The notes under the pieces: generated by a model
Databases searched by the model: none
Told to the model about the DNA's origin: nothing
Seen by the model: the letters and a program-made list of their open reading frames with translations, nothing else
Translations under genes and position numbers: made by a program
Shown: in pieces, positions 35,147 to 43,418 of the stretch
Numbering within the stretch: position 1 is the stretch's first letter
How the letters are laid out: every line of letters starts with the position of its first letter
Assembly: GCF_003097535.1 (NCBI RefSeq)
Contig: NZ_CP029187.1
Location: forward strand, 1,612,001-1,676,000
Direction of reading: 5' to 3'
Length of the DNA: 64,000 nt
DNA from: Flavobacterium pallidum
Lineage (GTDB): Bacteria; Bacteroidota; Bacteroidia; Flavobacteriales; Flavobacteriaceae

Positions 35147-35892
35147 CAGGTCAGCAATAATTGGGTTAAAATATAATTCACGAGAATGATTGTCACTGAA
35201 GTCCATACGAACGATACCGTACTGGCCTTACCCACTTCGAGAGCGCCGCCTTTCATATAATAACCATGGAATGACGGGATTGTCGCCAGCAGCAATGCAA
35301 ATATGAATGTCTTGATAAACGCATAAGTAATATGGAACGGAATAAATTCCATCTGGATTCCCGATACAAAATCGGTGCTGTTCCCGAATCCGCCGTAAAC
35401 GCTCGCTACAAATCCGCCTAAAATCCCTAAAAACATCGCAATCCCGATCGCAAACGGATACAGCAACAGCGCTATCAATTTCGGGAATACGAGGTAATTC
35501 AATGAATTCACACCCATTACTTCCAAAGCATCGATCTGCTCGGTAACCCGCATCGTCCCAATGCTTGAGGTAATGAACGAACCCACCTTTCCCGCCATAA
35601 TGATCGAAATAAAAGTTGGGGCAAACTCCAGGATGATCGATTGCCGCGTCGCAAACCCGATCAGGTATTTCGGGATTAAAGGATTGGTGAGGTTCAGCGC
35701 CGTCTGTATCGCCACAACGCCACCAACGAAGAACGAAATGAACATCACGATGCCCAGCGAACCGATAATCAGGTCGTCAATTTCCTTCAGGATCAGGCCT
35801 TTCATCACGGACCATTTGGTCGGCTTGTTGAAGATTTCCTTGATCATCAGGAAATACTTTCCCATTTGCGATAAGTAACGGACGAGCATCAT
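35146..35892 (-). CDS. mlaE: ABC transporter permease, MlaE family
   Basis: A 248-residue inner-membrane protein with about five hydrophobic helices. It has the MlaE signature in EFAPTFISIIMAGKVGSFITSSIGTMRVTEQIDALEVMG and VFPKLIALLLYPFAIG. It forms the lipid channel of an Mla-like transporter with the ATPase encoded next. A 175-bp gap holding a dispersed repeat separates it from the glycosyltransferase gene upstream, so the two are probably separate units. Confidence 0.9.
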   Translation of the reverse strand: MMLVRYLSQMGKYFLMIKEIFNKPTKWSVMKGLILKEIDDLIIGSLGIVMFISFFVGGVVAIQTALNLTNPLIPKYLIGFATRQSIILEFAPTFISIIMAGKVGSFITSSIGTMRVTEQIDALEVMGVNSLNYLVFPKLIALLLYPFAIGIAMFLGILGGFVASVYGGFGNSTDFVSGIQMEFIPFHITYAFIKTFIFALLLATIPSFHGYYMKGGALEVGKASTVSFVWTSVTIILVNYILTQLLLT

Positions 35893-35970
35893 AAGTTTTT
35901 AATATACGCGAAAATAACGATTAGTTTGCAGTTTACTGTTTAGCCCTGACAGTTTTATTTGTAAAATTTG

Positions 35971-36063
35971 GGCGCGCCCTGCGGGCCGGGCTTTCGGCTG
36001 TAGTCCTCGTCTCGCCAGGATGACGAGACTGCGGGCTATCGCCTCTATCCCTCGCGCGGTCCC
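35971..36063 (-). repeat. Dispersed palindromic repeat, copy 2 of 5
   Basis: On the minus strand it runs AGGGATAGAGGCGATAGCCC, then a central stem GTCTCG/CGAGAC, then GAGGACTACAGCCGAAAGCCCG. It fills most of the gap between the glycosyltransferase stop and mlaE, and ends 5 bp from the glycosyltransferase stop. Confidence 0.7.
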
Positions 36064-36067
36064 GTGT

Positions 36068-36937
36068 TCAATTGGCGTTGGTGGACTTTCCGGACAATTT
36101 GCCTTTCATCTTCGCCAGGCGGTATGCCCTGATAAACTTCGCCTGTTGTTTGGTCACAAGCCATGGTTTTCCGGCTGATTTTGCCTTTACAAATCCCATC
36201 ATATAATCCAGGAACAATAGCGGTTTTTTCTTCATCATCGCCAGTTTCGCCGACGCTATCGCTGTAATCAGAAAGCCATATCCAAGGCTGTAAAACGCCT
36301 CGCCCTGTTTATAACGCGCGGCTTTATTATAATTGGCACCGGTAGTTTTTAGGTGCTTTACCTTAAGTGAGGCATCGGTGACGACTTTCCAGCCGTAGAA
36401 TTTCGCCAGCAATTCATCCACTGTGTCCCAGCCCATAGCCGGCTTTAATTTCCCAATCTGCAGGAAACATTCTTTTCGGTAGGCTTTGAATGCGCCACGG
36501 ATGTGGTCTTTGTCGGTTAGGTTTTCAAGGATCCATTCGCCATTTTTTTCGATATAAGCGAATCCGCCGGCCATCCCGGTTTTTACATCCGATTCAAAAA
36601 TGGAAAGGATCTTTTCGAAATAATTTTCGGGTAAAACCAGATCGGCATCGAGTTTTACAATCACATCATAATTTTCATCCAGCGTTTCATAACCCTTTTC
36701 GAACGCCCGGATCACTTTACTGCCCGGTAAATGCAACGCATCGGATACCGCATTGACCAAACTGATAAACGGATATTTTTGAATATAACTGTTAACGATT
36801 TCAGCAGTTTTATCAGTAGAATTGTCATTCACCACAACCACTTTTGTGGGTAAAAGCGTTTGCTTCACAATCGATTCCAGCGTTAAGCTGATGAAAGCGG
36901 CTTCGTTATGTGCCGGAATGACGAGGTAATAAACCAT
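36068..36937 (-). CDS. Family 2 glycosyltransferase
   Basis: 289 residues from the ATG at 36937 (MVYYLVIPAHNEAAF), which overlaps the methyltransferase stop as TAATG. It has the GT-A fold with PAHNE, VVNDNSTDKTAEIV and the metal-binding KLDADLVLP. It should add a sugar from a nucleotide donor to a lipid or glycan; the acceptor is unknown. The frame remains open upstream through an A11 run, so slippage there could fuse it to the methyltransferase. The C-terminal helices (~residues 215-289) are basic and may touch the membrane. Confidence 0.88.
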   Translation of the reverse strand: MVYYLVIPAHNEAAFISLTLESIVKQTLLPTKVVVVNDNSTDKTAEIVNSYIQKYPFISLVNAVSDALHLPGSKVIRAFEKGYETLDENYDVIVKLDADLVLPENYFEKILSIFESDVKTGMAGGFAYIEKNGEWILENLTDKDHIRGAFKAYRKECFLQIGKLKPAMGWDTVDELLAKFYGWKVVTDASLKVKHLKTTGANYNKAARYKQGEAFYSLGYGFLITAIASAKLAMMKKKPLLFLDYMMGFVKAKSAGKPWLVTKQQAKFIRAYRLAKMKGKLSGKSTNAN

Positions 36938-37461
36938 TATTTTTTTTTTTCGGCGTAGACGATGTAATACCGATCCGTAAATTGCCTCAACAAAGGCCTG
37001 ATCCCGAATTTTTTCACCGGATTCGTCCACTTTTCCCTTGCGACAATTTTCCATCCCGTTTTTTCCAAAAGCCAATCCAGCTGCCAATCCTCAAATTCAT
37101 GGTAATGGCGGTCCCACATATCGGTTTTGCTGCGATAAGCCGAAGAAAACCAAAGCCGTAGGGGGATTGAAATGAATATTTTATCAGATGTGACTGAGTT
37201 AAGGATTGTAAAAGGATTCAAGAGGTGTTCGAAGATTTCAAAGGCGGTTACGACCGAGGCATCTGAATTTTTAAGTGCCTCCTGATTCATGTCAAGGTCT
37301 TCTCCGGTGGTGTTCGTAACCGAAAACCCTTCCTTTTTCATAATGTCAGAAAACGGATTTTCGACACCCAGGTCCAGAATGGTTTCTGAAGTACCGATGT
37401 GTTTTCTCATAAACTCTAAGGTATGCCTGAATCTTTTATTTGGAAAAACTTCTTCGTACAT
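36937..37461 (-). CDS. Class I SAM-dependent methyltransferase
   Basis: A 174-residue protein. The SAM-binding start ILDLGVENPFS is an unusual form of the DxGxG motif (second glycine replaced), with VVTAFEIFEHLLNP as the later motif. The substrate is unknown; pairing with a glycosyltransferase suggests a glycan or lipid. The gene ends GCC GAA followed by an A11 tract and TAA, so the last residues are lysines. One inserted or missing A would open the frame into the glycosyltransferase. Confidence 0.75.
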   Translation of the reverse strand: MYEEVFPNKRFRHTLEFMRKHIGTSETILDLGVENPFSDIMKKEGFSVTNTTGEDLDMNQEALKNSDASVVTAFEIFEHLLNPFTILNSVTSDKIFISIPLRLWFSSAYRSKTDMWDRHYHEFEDWQLDWLLEKTGWKIVAREKWTNPVKKFGIRPLLRQFTDRYYIVYAEKKK

Positions 37462-37519
37462 ATTGATGCGGATTAGCGGCTGTAAATATAGTAAGATTGT
37501 TGTTTTGGAGCGTGATTTT

Positions 37520-37594
37520 TAGCCCGGATCGAAGCGGTATCCTTTTTATTTTTTCTTAAAAATAAAAAGATATAGCATAGAGCCGGAATAGCTG
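37520..37594 (+). repeat. Dispersed palindromic repeat, copy 3 of 5
   Basis: TAGCCCGGATCGAAGCGGTA, then an A/T stem (CTTTTTATTTTT / AAATAAAAAG), then ATATAGCATAGAGCCGGAA. It lies between the methyltransferase start region and the 3' end of the KAS III gene. This is one of the best-preserved copies. Confidence 0.75.
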
Positions 37595-37602
37595 CTGAAA
37601 AC

Positions 37603-38664
37603 TTAATAACGATACACAATCGCGTTCACATTCATGCCCGCGCCAACAGAGGCAAAGATGATCACTTCGCCTTTGTGCAATTGTTGTCCTTCAAGTCGCC
37701 CTGATGTCAATAGGTCGAAAAGGGTAGGAACCGTCGCCACACTGCTGTTGCCAAGTTTGTGGATGCTCATGGGCATAATATTTTCGGGCGGGTTTTGTCC
37801 ATAAAGCTTGTAAAAACGGTTAATGATGGCTTCGTCCATCTTTTCATTGGCCTGGTGGATCAGCACTTTTTTGATGTCATTAATCGCAATACCGCTTTTA
37901 TCGACACATTCTTTCATGGCCTTTGGGACCTGGTTGAGGGCGAATTCATAAATTTTACGCCCGTACATTTTGATATACCGTACATCCGGATCGAGGTCTT
38001 TGTTATAGGAATTCCCGAAATAAAGGAAACCGGCTTCTTCATAAGCAAAGGTGGCGCTTTCATGGGCAAGGATTCCTGAATTTTCATCCGAAGTCAGTTC
38101 AACAATGGTAGCACCCGCGCCATCAGCATAAATCATCGAATCGCGGTCGTGTAGATCGACAACCCTGGACAGCGTTTCTGCTCCAATCACAAGGCATTTT
38201 TTAGCCATACCCGCTTTGATGAATGCATAAGCCTGTATCATGCCTTCCACCCAGCCCGGGCAGCCGAAAAGAATGTCGTACGCGACGCATTTCGGGTTTT
38301 TGATTCCGAGTTTTTGCTTGACGCGGCTGGCAAGGCTTGGCACGGAATCCGACTGGATAGCGCCTTTCCTGACATCGCCGAAATTGTGCGCAAGGATAAT
38401 ATAATCAATTGTTTCAGGATCTATTCCTGCATTTTCAATGGCTTTCTGTGATGCGAAAAATGCCATGTCTGAACTTAGTATGTTATCGTCAGCATATCTT
38501 CTTGAAGAAATTCCTGTAATATCCTTAAATTTTCCAATCACAATATCATTTGTGTGTGGTAATGTGGTACCATCATCACTTAAAAAATGATGCTGTGCGA
38601 AATCCTCATTCGTGATTTCATTTGCAGGGATGAAACTTCCTGCGCCTGTTATTTGTATTGACAT
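37603..38664 (-). CDS. 3-oxoacyl-ACP synthase III family protein
   Basis: A 353-residue thiolase-fold enzyme. The catalytic triad is C135 (LFGCPGW), H270 (LIHQAN) and N306 (LGNSSVAT), as in FabH. It condenses an acyl-CoA or acyl-ACP starter with a malonyl unit. Its sequence is an outlier from housekeeping FabH (for example FGCPGW instead of ACSG), so it may serve a special lipid. Neighbours are a globin upstream and a methyltransferase/glycosyltransferase pair downstream; a shared pathway is not proven. Confidence 0.88.
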   Translation of the reverse strand: MSIQITGAGSFIPANEITNEDFAQHHFLSDDGTTLPHTNDIVIGKFKDITGISSRRYADDNILSSDMAFFASQKAIENAGIDPETIDYIILAHNFGDVRKGAIQSDSVPSLASRVKQKLGIKNPKCVAYDILFGCPGWVEGMIQAYAFIKAGMAKKCLVIGAETLSRVVDLHDRDSMIYADGAGATIVELTSDENSGILAHESATFAYEEAGFLYFGNSYNKDLDPDVRYIKMYGRKIYEFALNQVPKAMKECVDKSGIAINDIKKVLIHQANEKMDEAIINRFYKLYGQNPPENIMPMSIHKLGNSSVATVPTLFDLLTSGRLEGQQLHKGEVIIFASVGAGMNVNAIVYRY

Positions 38665-38750
38665 ATTGGTTTTTTAAGAATTGGAATCGGGATTTTAAGA
38701 TTTGATGTTTGGAGAATTTACCCCTAATTTAACAAATTAACGCATTGATA

Positions 38751-38802
38751 CCGGAAATTGAAAGCCATATTGTCGAAAATGGGTTCATTTCCGGATTTTT
38801 TT
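38751..38802 (+). terminator. Orphan hairpin with T run on the plus strand
   Basis: CCGGAAAT (38751-38758) and ATTTCCGG (38787-38794) enclose an inner imperfect stem (CCAT/ATGG) and are followed on the plus strand by a run of seven T. Both neighbouring genes are on the minus strand, so a plus-strand terminator here has no visible gene to end. Confidence 0.4.
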
Positions 38803-38815
38803 AGGATATATTTTT

Positions 38816-39181
38816 TTATCGTAGCTTCAATTGCATTATTGTAACAATTGATAATGCTGAAGTTTTTACTTTCTCTGCTTTTTCTCCCTGAAAATGACTG
38901 TCAGTTGTGCGGTTCAAATGATTAAGCCATGTTGAAAAATGGTCTTTCTCCAATGCGGATTTTAAATGCAGGTTTTTATGGATTTCAAAAACATTGCTTT
39001 TGTAAGTATGGGTATTGAAAAGCATTTGCTCCCAAAAATCAACAATCAGCGGAAGGTGCGCTGTAAGATTTATCCTCGCCACATCAGTAAATACATAATT
39101 TACCGCCGGATCACGGAGCAGTTCAGAATAAAATGCACCCATCAGCAAGTCAAGGTCGGCGCGGTTTTCAATGTCTTTCAT
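38816..39181 (-). CDS. Group III truncated haemoglobin
   Basis: A 121-residue 2/2 globin. The region FWEQMLFNTHTYKSNVFEIHKNL carries the conserved group III E-F helices, and the proximal histidine is in HKNLHL-KSALEKDHF. It binds haem and O2, NO or related ligands in the cytoplasm; the function of group III proteins is not settled. The C-terminus (SIVTIMQLKLR) is slightly short of the typical length. It lies 40 bp after gcvP, behind a strong hairpin, so is probably expressed separately. Confidence 0.85.
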   Translation of the reverse strand: MKDIENRADLDLLMGAFYSELLRDPAVNYVFTDVARINLTAHLPLIVDFWEQMLFNTHTYKSNVFEIHKNLHLKSALEKDHFSTWLNHLNRTTDSHFQGEKAEKVKTSALSIVTIMQLKLR

Positions 39182-39187
39182 AAAAAG

Positions 39188-39214
39188 AAAGTCCCGCGTT
39201 TAAAGCGGGACTTT
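39188..39214 (-). terminator. Terminator of gcvP
   Basis: AAAGTCCCGC and GCGGGACTTT pair perfectly around a 7-nt loop, in the 39-bp gap between the gcvP stop and the globin start. On the minus strand it is followed by CTTTTT. Confidence 0.8.
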
Positions 39215-39220
39215 AAATTT

Positions 39221-42070
39221 TTAATTTTCCATATACGCTTCGATCGGCGCACACGAGCAGATCAGGTTTCTGTCTCCGTAAGCATCGTCTACGCGGCGTA
39301 CGCTTGGCCAGAATTTATTTTCAGAAATATATTCCAAAGGAAATGCTGCCTGTTCCCTCGTATATGGCAAGCTCCAACTGTCTGCAGTAAGCATGGCCAA
39401 AGTATGTGGTGCATTTTTAAGGACATTGTTCGTGTCTTCAGCGTTGCTGTTTTCAATCTCTTTCCGGATGGAAATCATCGCATCGCAAAAACGATCCAGC
39501 TCTGATAAATCCTCACTCTCTGTCGGTTCCACCATTAATGTCCCTGCAACTGGGAAAGACACGGTCGGTGCGTGGAAACCGTAATCCATCAAACGTTTGG
39601 CGATATCGCTCACTTCGATGCCGTTTTGCTTGAAAGACCGGCAATCCAGGATCATTTCGTGTGCAACCCTGTTCCTTTCGCCTGTGTAAAGGATAGGATA
39701 GTAGCTTTCCAGTTTCGTTTTGATATAATTGGCATTCAGGATGGCGTGTTTTGTAGCACTTGTCAATCCTTCTGCACCCAACATTGAAATGTATCCATAA
39801 GAAATGAGGCACACCAATGCAGAACCCCATGGTGCTGCAGAAATCGCCGTAATAGCAGCATTTCCTCCGGTTGGAATTACCGGGTTGGTTGGTAAGAATG
39901 GAACCAGGTGTTCCGCAACACAGATTGGCCCGACGCCCGGTCCGCCACCTCCATGAGGAATTGCGAACGTTTTATGTAAATTCAGGTGGCATACGTCAGC
40001 ACCAATCGTTGCCGGATTCGTAAGCCCGACCTGTGCATTCATATTCGCGCCATCCATATAAACCTGTCCGCCATTGTCGTGGATAATCTGTGTAATTTCG
40101 CGGATGGCACTTTCATAAACGCCATGCGTAGAAGGGTAAGTTACCATCAGGCAGGACAAATCATCTTTGTGTTCGATGGCTTTTGCACGAAGGTCTTCGA
40201 CATCCATATTGCCGTTCTCCAAAGTCTTCGTGACTACGATTTTCATGCCCGCCATCGCTGCTGAAGCCGGATTGGTTCCGTGAGCCGATGATGGAATCAA
40301 ACACACATTCCTGTGGTGGTCTCCTCTTGAAAGATGGTACGCACGAATCACCATTAAACCGGCATATTCGCCCTGGGCACCTGAATTAGGTTGTAGTGTG
40401 GTGCCTGCAAAACCGGTCACTACGTTGAGCTGGTGTTCCAGTTTCTTGAGCATGGTTTGGTATCCTTCGGCCTGGTTTAGTGGTGCAAATGGATGGATGT
40501 TATTCCACGTGGCCATGCTCAGCGGAAGCATTTCTGCGGCAGCGTTCAACTTCATTGTACACGAACCCAGAGAAATCATGGAATGGTTCAGCGACAAATC
40601 CTTTCTTTCGAGCTTTTTGATGTAGCGCATCAATGCCGACTCTGAATGGTAGCTGTTGAACACATCGTGCTGCAGGAAAGTGGATTGTCTTTCCATGCCA
40701 TCGCCGTAATTTTTATCTGCCTCCAGATCCTTGATTGTAATGGATTCTTTTCCGACAGCTTCCGCAAAGATGCGGATGATTTTGTTGATGTCGTCAGTTG
40801 AAACCGTCTCGTTAAAGGCAATCTGTATCGAATTGTTATCCGGATAATAGAAATTGACTTCATTCTTTTCGGCAATGGCTTTTACTTTTTGGGCATCTGC
40901 CTTAAGCAAAATCGTATCGAAATAAGCCGTATTGGATTGGTAAATGCCTAACTTGTTCAATGCTTCCACTGTTGTAACTGCTGAAGCGTGTACTTTTTCA
41001 GCGATATACTGCAAACCTTTCGGTCCGTGATATACGGCATACATTCCAGCCATTACGGCTAGTAAAACCTGGGCAGTACAAATATTTGACGTGGCTTTGT
41101 CGCGTTTGATATGTTGTTCCCTTGTCTGAAGCGCCATACGCAAAGCGCGGTTTCCATTTACATCCTGAGTCACGCCGATAATCCTTCCGGGCATGCTGCG
41201 TTTGTATTCTTCTTTGGTGGTAAAAAAAGCGGCGTGAGGTCCGCCGTAACCCAATGGAATTCCGAAACGCTGCGACGTTCCAACCACCACATCGGCACCC
41301 ATTTCTCCCGGAGAAGTCAGTTTTACAAGGCTTAAAATGTCTGCAGCAACGGCTGTTTTTATTTCCTTTTCTTTTGCTTTGGCGATAAATCCGGAATAAT
41401 CATGAACCTGTCCGTGTTTGCCGGGATATTGCAACATCGCTCCAAAGAATTCAGCAGAAAAATCAAATGTTTCGTGATTTCCGACCACCAATTCGATTCC
41501 GATGGGTGTCGAACGCGTTTGCAATACCGATAAAGTCTGCGGCAGGATCTCTTCAGAAACGAAGAATTTATTGACGTTGTTTTTCTTTTGGTCGCGTGTA
41601 CGCACATCAAACAGCAACGCCATGGCTTCTGCGGCAGCGGTACCTTCATCCAAAAGTGAGGCATTGGCGATTTCCATTCCCGAAAGTTCAATGACAACGG
41701 TCTGGAAATTCAGGATTGCTTCAAGCCTTCCCTGTGCGATTTCGGCCTGATAAGGCGTGTAAGCGGTATACCAGCCCGGGTTTTCGAGGATATTCCTTTG
41801 GATAACGGCTGGCACAATCGCGGCATGGTAGCCCAGACCGATATAAGTACTGAAAACCTTGTTCTTCGCACCAAGTTTTGTGATGTGGTCCATGAATTCG
41901 AATTCGGTCATGGCCGGATCGAGATCCAGTGGTGCTTTAAGCCTGATGTCATCCGGAATTGTTTCATAAACCAACTGGTCTAAATCGGATGCGTTGATGG
42001 TTTTAAGCATCTCAGGAAGTTGACTTTCCCTTGGCCCGATGTGTCTTAAAGCGAATGCGTCTGTTCTCAT
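39221..42070 (-). CDS. gcvP: Glycine dehydrogenase (decarboxylating), P protein
   Basis: 949 residues, the fused full-length (homodimer type) P protein of the glycine cleavage system. It decarboxylates glycine using PLP and passes the aminomethyl group to the H protein lipoyl arm. The PLP lysine is K700 in HLNLHKTFAIPHGGGGPG. The N-terminal half is the degenerate second PLP-fold copy (RHIGPRESQLPEML, GYGGPHAAFF). gcvT and gcvH are not here. No glycine riboswitch was seen in the 111-bp upstream gap. Confidence 0.97.
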   Translation of the reverse strand: MRTDAFALRHIGPRESQLPEMLKTINASDLDQLVYETIPDDIRLKAPLDLDPAMTEFEFMDHITKLGAKNKVFSTYIGLGYHAAIVPAVIQRNILENPGWYTAYTPYQAEIAQGRLEAILNFQTVVIELSGMEIANASLLDEGTAAAEAMALLFDVRTRDQKKNNVNKFFVSEEILPQTLSVLQTRSTPIGIELVVGNHETFDFSAEFFGAMLQYPGKHGQVHDYSGFIAKAKEKEIKTAVAADILSLVKLTSPGEMGADVVVGTSQRFGIPLGYGGPHAAFFTTKEEYKRSMPGRIIGVTQDVNGNRALRMALQTREQHIKRDKATSNICTAQVLLAVMAGMYAVYHGPKGLQYIAEKVHASAVTTVEALNKLGIYQSNTAYFDTILLKADAQKVKAIAEKNEVNFYYPDNNSIQIAFNETVSTDDINKIIRIFAEAVGKESITIKDLEADKNYGDGMERQSTFLQHDVFNSYHSESALMRYIKKLERKDLSLNHSMISLGSCTMKLNAAAEMLPLSMATWNNIHPFAPLNQAEGYQTMLKKLEHQLNVVTGFAGTTLQPNSGAQGEYAGLMVIRAYHLSRGDHHRNVCLIPSSAHGTNPASAAMAGMKIVVTKTLENGNMDVEDLRAKAIEHKDDLSCLMVTYPSTHGVYESAIREITQIIHDNGGQVYMDGANMNAQVGLTNPATIGADVCHLNLHKTFAIPHGGGGPGVGPICVAEHLVPFLPTNPVIPTGGNAAITAISAAPWGSALVCLISYGYISMLGAEGLTSATKHAILNANYIKTKLESYYPILYTGERNRVAHEMILDCRSFKQNGIEVSDIAKRLMDYGFHAPTVSFPVAGTLMVEPTESEDLSELDRFCDAMISIRKEIENSNAEDTNNVLKNAPHTLAMLTADSWSLPYTREQAAFPLEYISENKFWPSVRRVDDAYGDRNLICSCAPIEAYMEN

Positions 42071-42186
42071 ATTTCTTTTTAAGTTGTGTAAAATCAGACC
42101 GTAAAATTAAATATAATAAACGGGGATTCCAAAGCCTGTTTTTTGGTAAATTTTCAACTATAACCGATTCTTATTAACACATTGAC

Positions 42187-42194
42187 TAAATTTG
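42187..42194 (+). promoter_or_regulatory. -7 box of the UbiA-like gene
   Basis: TAAATTTG matches TAnnTTTG perfectly and lies 5 bp before the ATG at 42200, predicting an almost leaderless mRNA. It overlaps the codons after an in-frame TTG at 42182, arguing against that start. Confidence 0.5.
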
Positions 42195-42199
42195 TGCTT

Positions 42200-43030
42200 A
42201 TGGGGTTTTTAAAGAAACTTTTTGATTTTTATCTAAGTGCGAGCCTCCATGTGGCGCTTTCCAGCATGGCTTTGGTATTGATCACAAGGCAGATGTTTGG
42301 ATTTGAAATGGCTTCTTCCGTACCGCTTTTTGTCTTTTTCGGAACGGTTGCCGGATATAATTTCGTAAAATATGATGCGATTGCGCGAACGGCAAAAAAG
42401 GAACCGGTATTCAGGGTGAAAGCCATTGCGTTTCTTAGTTTGGCCTCACTGCTTGCGGCAGGGTATTTTTTCCTGCAATTGCAAAGAACGACCCAGGCTG
42501 CCTGCACCTTCTTTGCGGCGTTGACGATTTTGTATACTTTGCCATTTTTTCCAAACCGGAAGAATGCGCGCAATTGGGCTGGCGTTAAAATTTACATCGT
42601 CTCATTGTGCTGGGCGGGTGTCACGGTGCTGATGCCTGTTCTTGACGCCGATGCCTCGCTGCATCATTTTATGGAATGGGACGTGTACCTGAAATTCGTT
42701 CAGCGGTTTGTGCTGGTTTTTGTGTTGGTACTGATTTTCGAGATTATCGATTTGGCGAAAGATGATCCGCATCTGCATACCGTGCCACAGCAAATAGGGG
42801 TGAGGCGTACGAAATGGCTTGGATTCGGGTTGCTGATCCCATTTTACCTGCTCGAGCTTTTGCAGCAGCGTGTCGATGCGGGCAGGCTTTGGATCAACCT
42901 CGCCATGGTTTTGATTCTGGTATTATTCCTGGCTTTTGCCAATGAAAAAAAATCGCGGTATTATGCTGCTTTTTGGGTAGAAGCCATTCCGATTTTGTGG
43001 TGGGTGCTGATTTTTTTGTTTCAGTTTTGA
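42200..43030 (+). CDS. UbiA-like polyprenyltransferase-fold membrane protein
   Basis: 276 residues from the ATG at 42200, with seven to nine hydrophobic helices. EIIDLAKDD followed by TVPQQIGV resembles the second Asp-rich motif of UbiA prenyltransferases (D-x-x-D, then T-L-P-x-x-x-G). The first motif is degenerate: NFVKYDAIAR instead of NDxxDxxxD. It may be a divergent enzyme or one that has lost activity. It is divergent from gcvP; its last 10 bp overlap the convergent small membrane gene. Confidence 0.6.
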   Translation: MGFLKKLFDFYLSASLHVALSSMALVLITRQMFGFEMASSVPLFVFFGTVAGYNFVKYDAIARTAKKEPVFRVKAIAFLSLASLLAAGYFFLQLQRTTQAACTFFAALTILYTLPFFPNRKNARNWAGVKIYIVSLCWAGVTVLMPVLDADASLHHFMEWDVYLKFVQRFVLVFVLVLIFEIIDLAKDDPHLHTVPQQIGVRRTKWLGFGLLIPFYLLELLQQRVDAGRLWINLAMVLILVLFLAFANEKKSRYYAAFWVEAIPILWWVLIFLFQF

Positions 43031-43368
43031 AATGTCTCGCTGGATGTTGCATTTTCCGTTTCACCTGAATCAGTGTAAATAATAAAACTAAGATACAGGA
43101 ATAGTACGGGTGGCATAAACCAAATCCCATCTGTATCTGTTGTGGTGAGCAAAATAAAAAAGACTGCATAAAAGAAAAAATATATCCAGATGTACCATGA
43201 GCCCGGCTTTCTCATGGCAAACAAAACCGCGGCAATGGTTTGAAGGAATCCGGTGGCCATCGTAGCGATGATAGCTAGAAATACACCTTGAGAAATAATC
43301 AACTCGATTGCCGCGATACAAAGCGGAATCATGAATGAAATGGTATTGATGCTCCTGATCGTTTTCAT
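43021..43368 (-). CDS. Small membrane protein of unknown function
   Basis: A 115-residue protein with about three hydrophobic segments (residues ~10-33, 36-52, 58-76, and a fourth ~80-97) and a polar C-terminal tail (DSGETENATSSETFQN). No family was recognised. A palindrome TTTCAA-N6-TTGAAA lies 16 bp before its ATG, matching one upstream of the GbsR/MarR-type gene. It is therefore a likely target of that regulator. Confidence 0.6.
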   Translation of the reverse strand: MKTIRSINTISFMIPLCIAAIELIISQGVFLAIIATMATGFLQTIAAVLFAMRKPGSWYIWIYFFFYAVFFILLTTTDTDGIWFMPPVLFLYLSFIIYTDSGETENATSSETFQN

Positions 43369-43383
43369 CGTATAATTTTAAAC

Positions 43384-43401
43384 TTTCAAAAAATATTGAA
43401 A
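43384..43401 (-). promoter_or_regulatory. Candidate operator 1 (TTTCAA-N6-TTGAAA)
   Basis: A perfect 6-bp inverted repeat, 16-33 bp upstream of the small membrane protein ATG. It overlaps a -7-like TATGTTTC, where a repressor would block transcription. Confidence 0.5.
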
Positions 43402-43418
43402 CATAGTAATAAATTTTT

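Noticed and set aside
35147..35206. 20-codon upstream extension of the MlaF-like ATPase
   Set aside because: It overlaps the permease; the TGATG junction fixes the start at 35146.
36938..37087. Upstream extension of the glycosyltransferase by 50 codons
   Set aside because: It overlaps the methyltransferase in another frame; the TAATG junction and the usual GT2 N-terminus favour 36937. The extension matters only for slippage.
42071..42181. Glycine riboswitch upstream of gcvP
   Set aside because: No tandem aptamer-like purine-rich elements were seen in the 111-bp gap.
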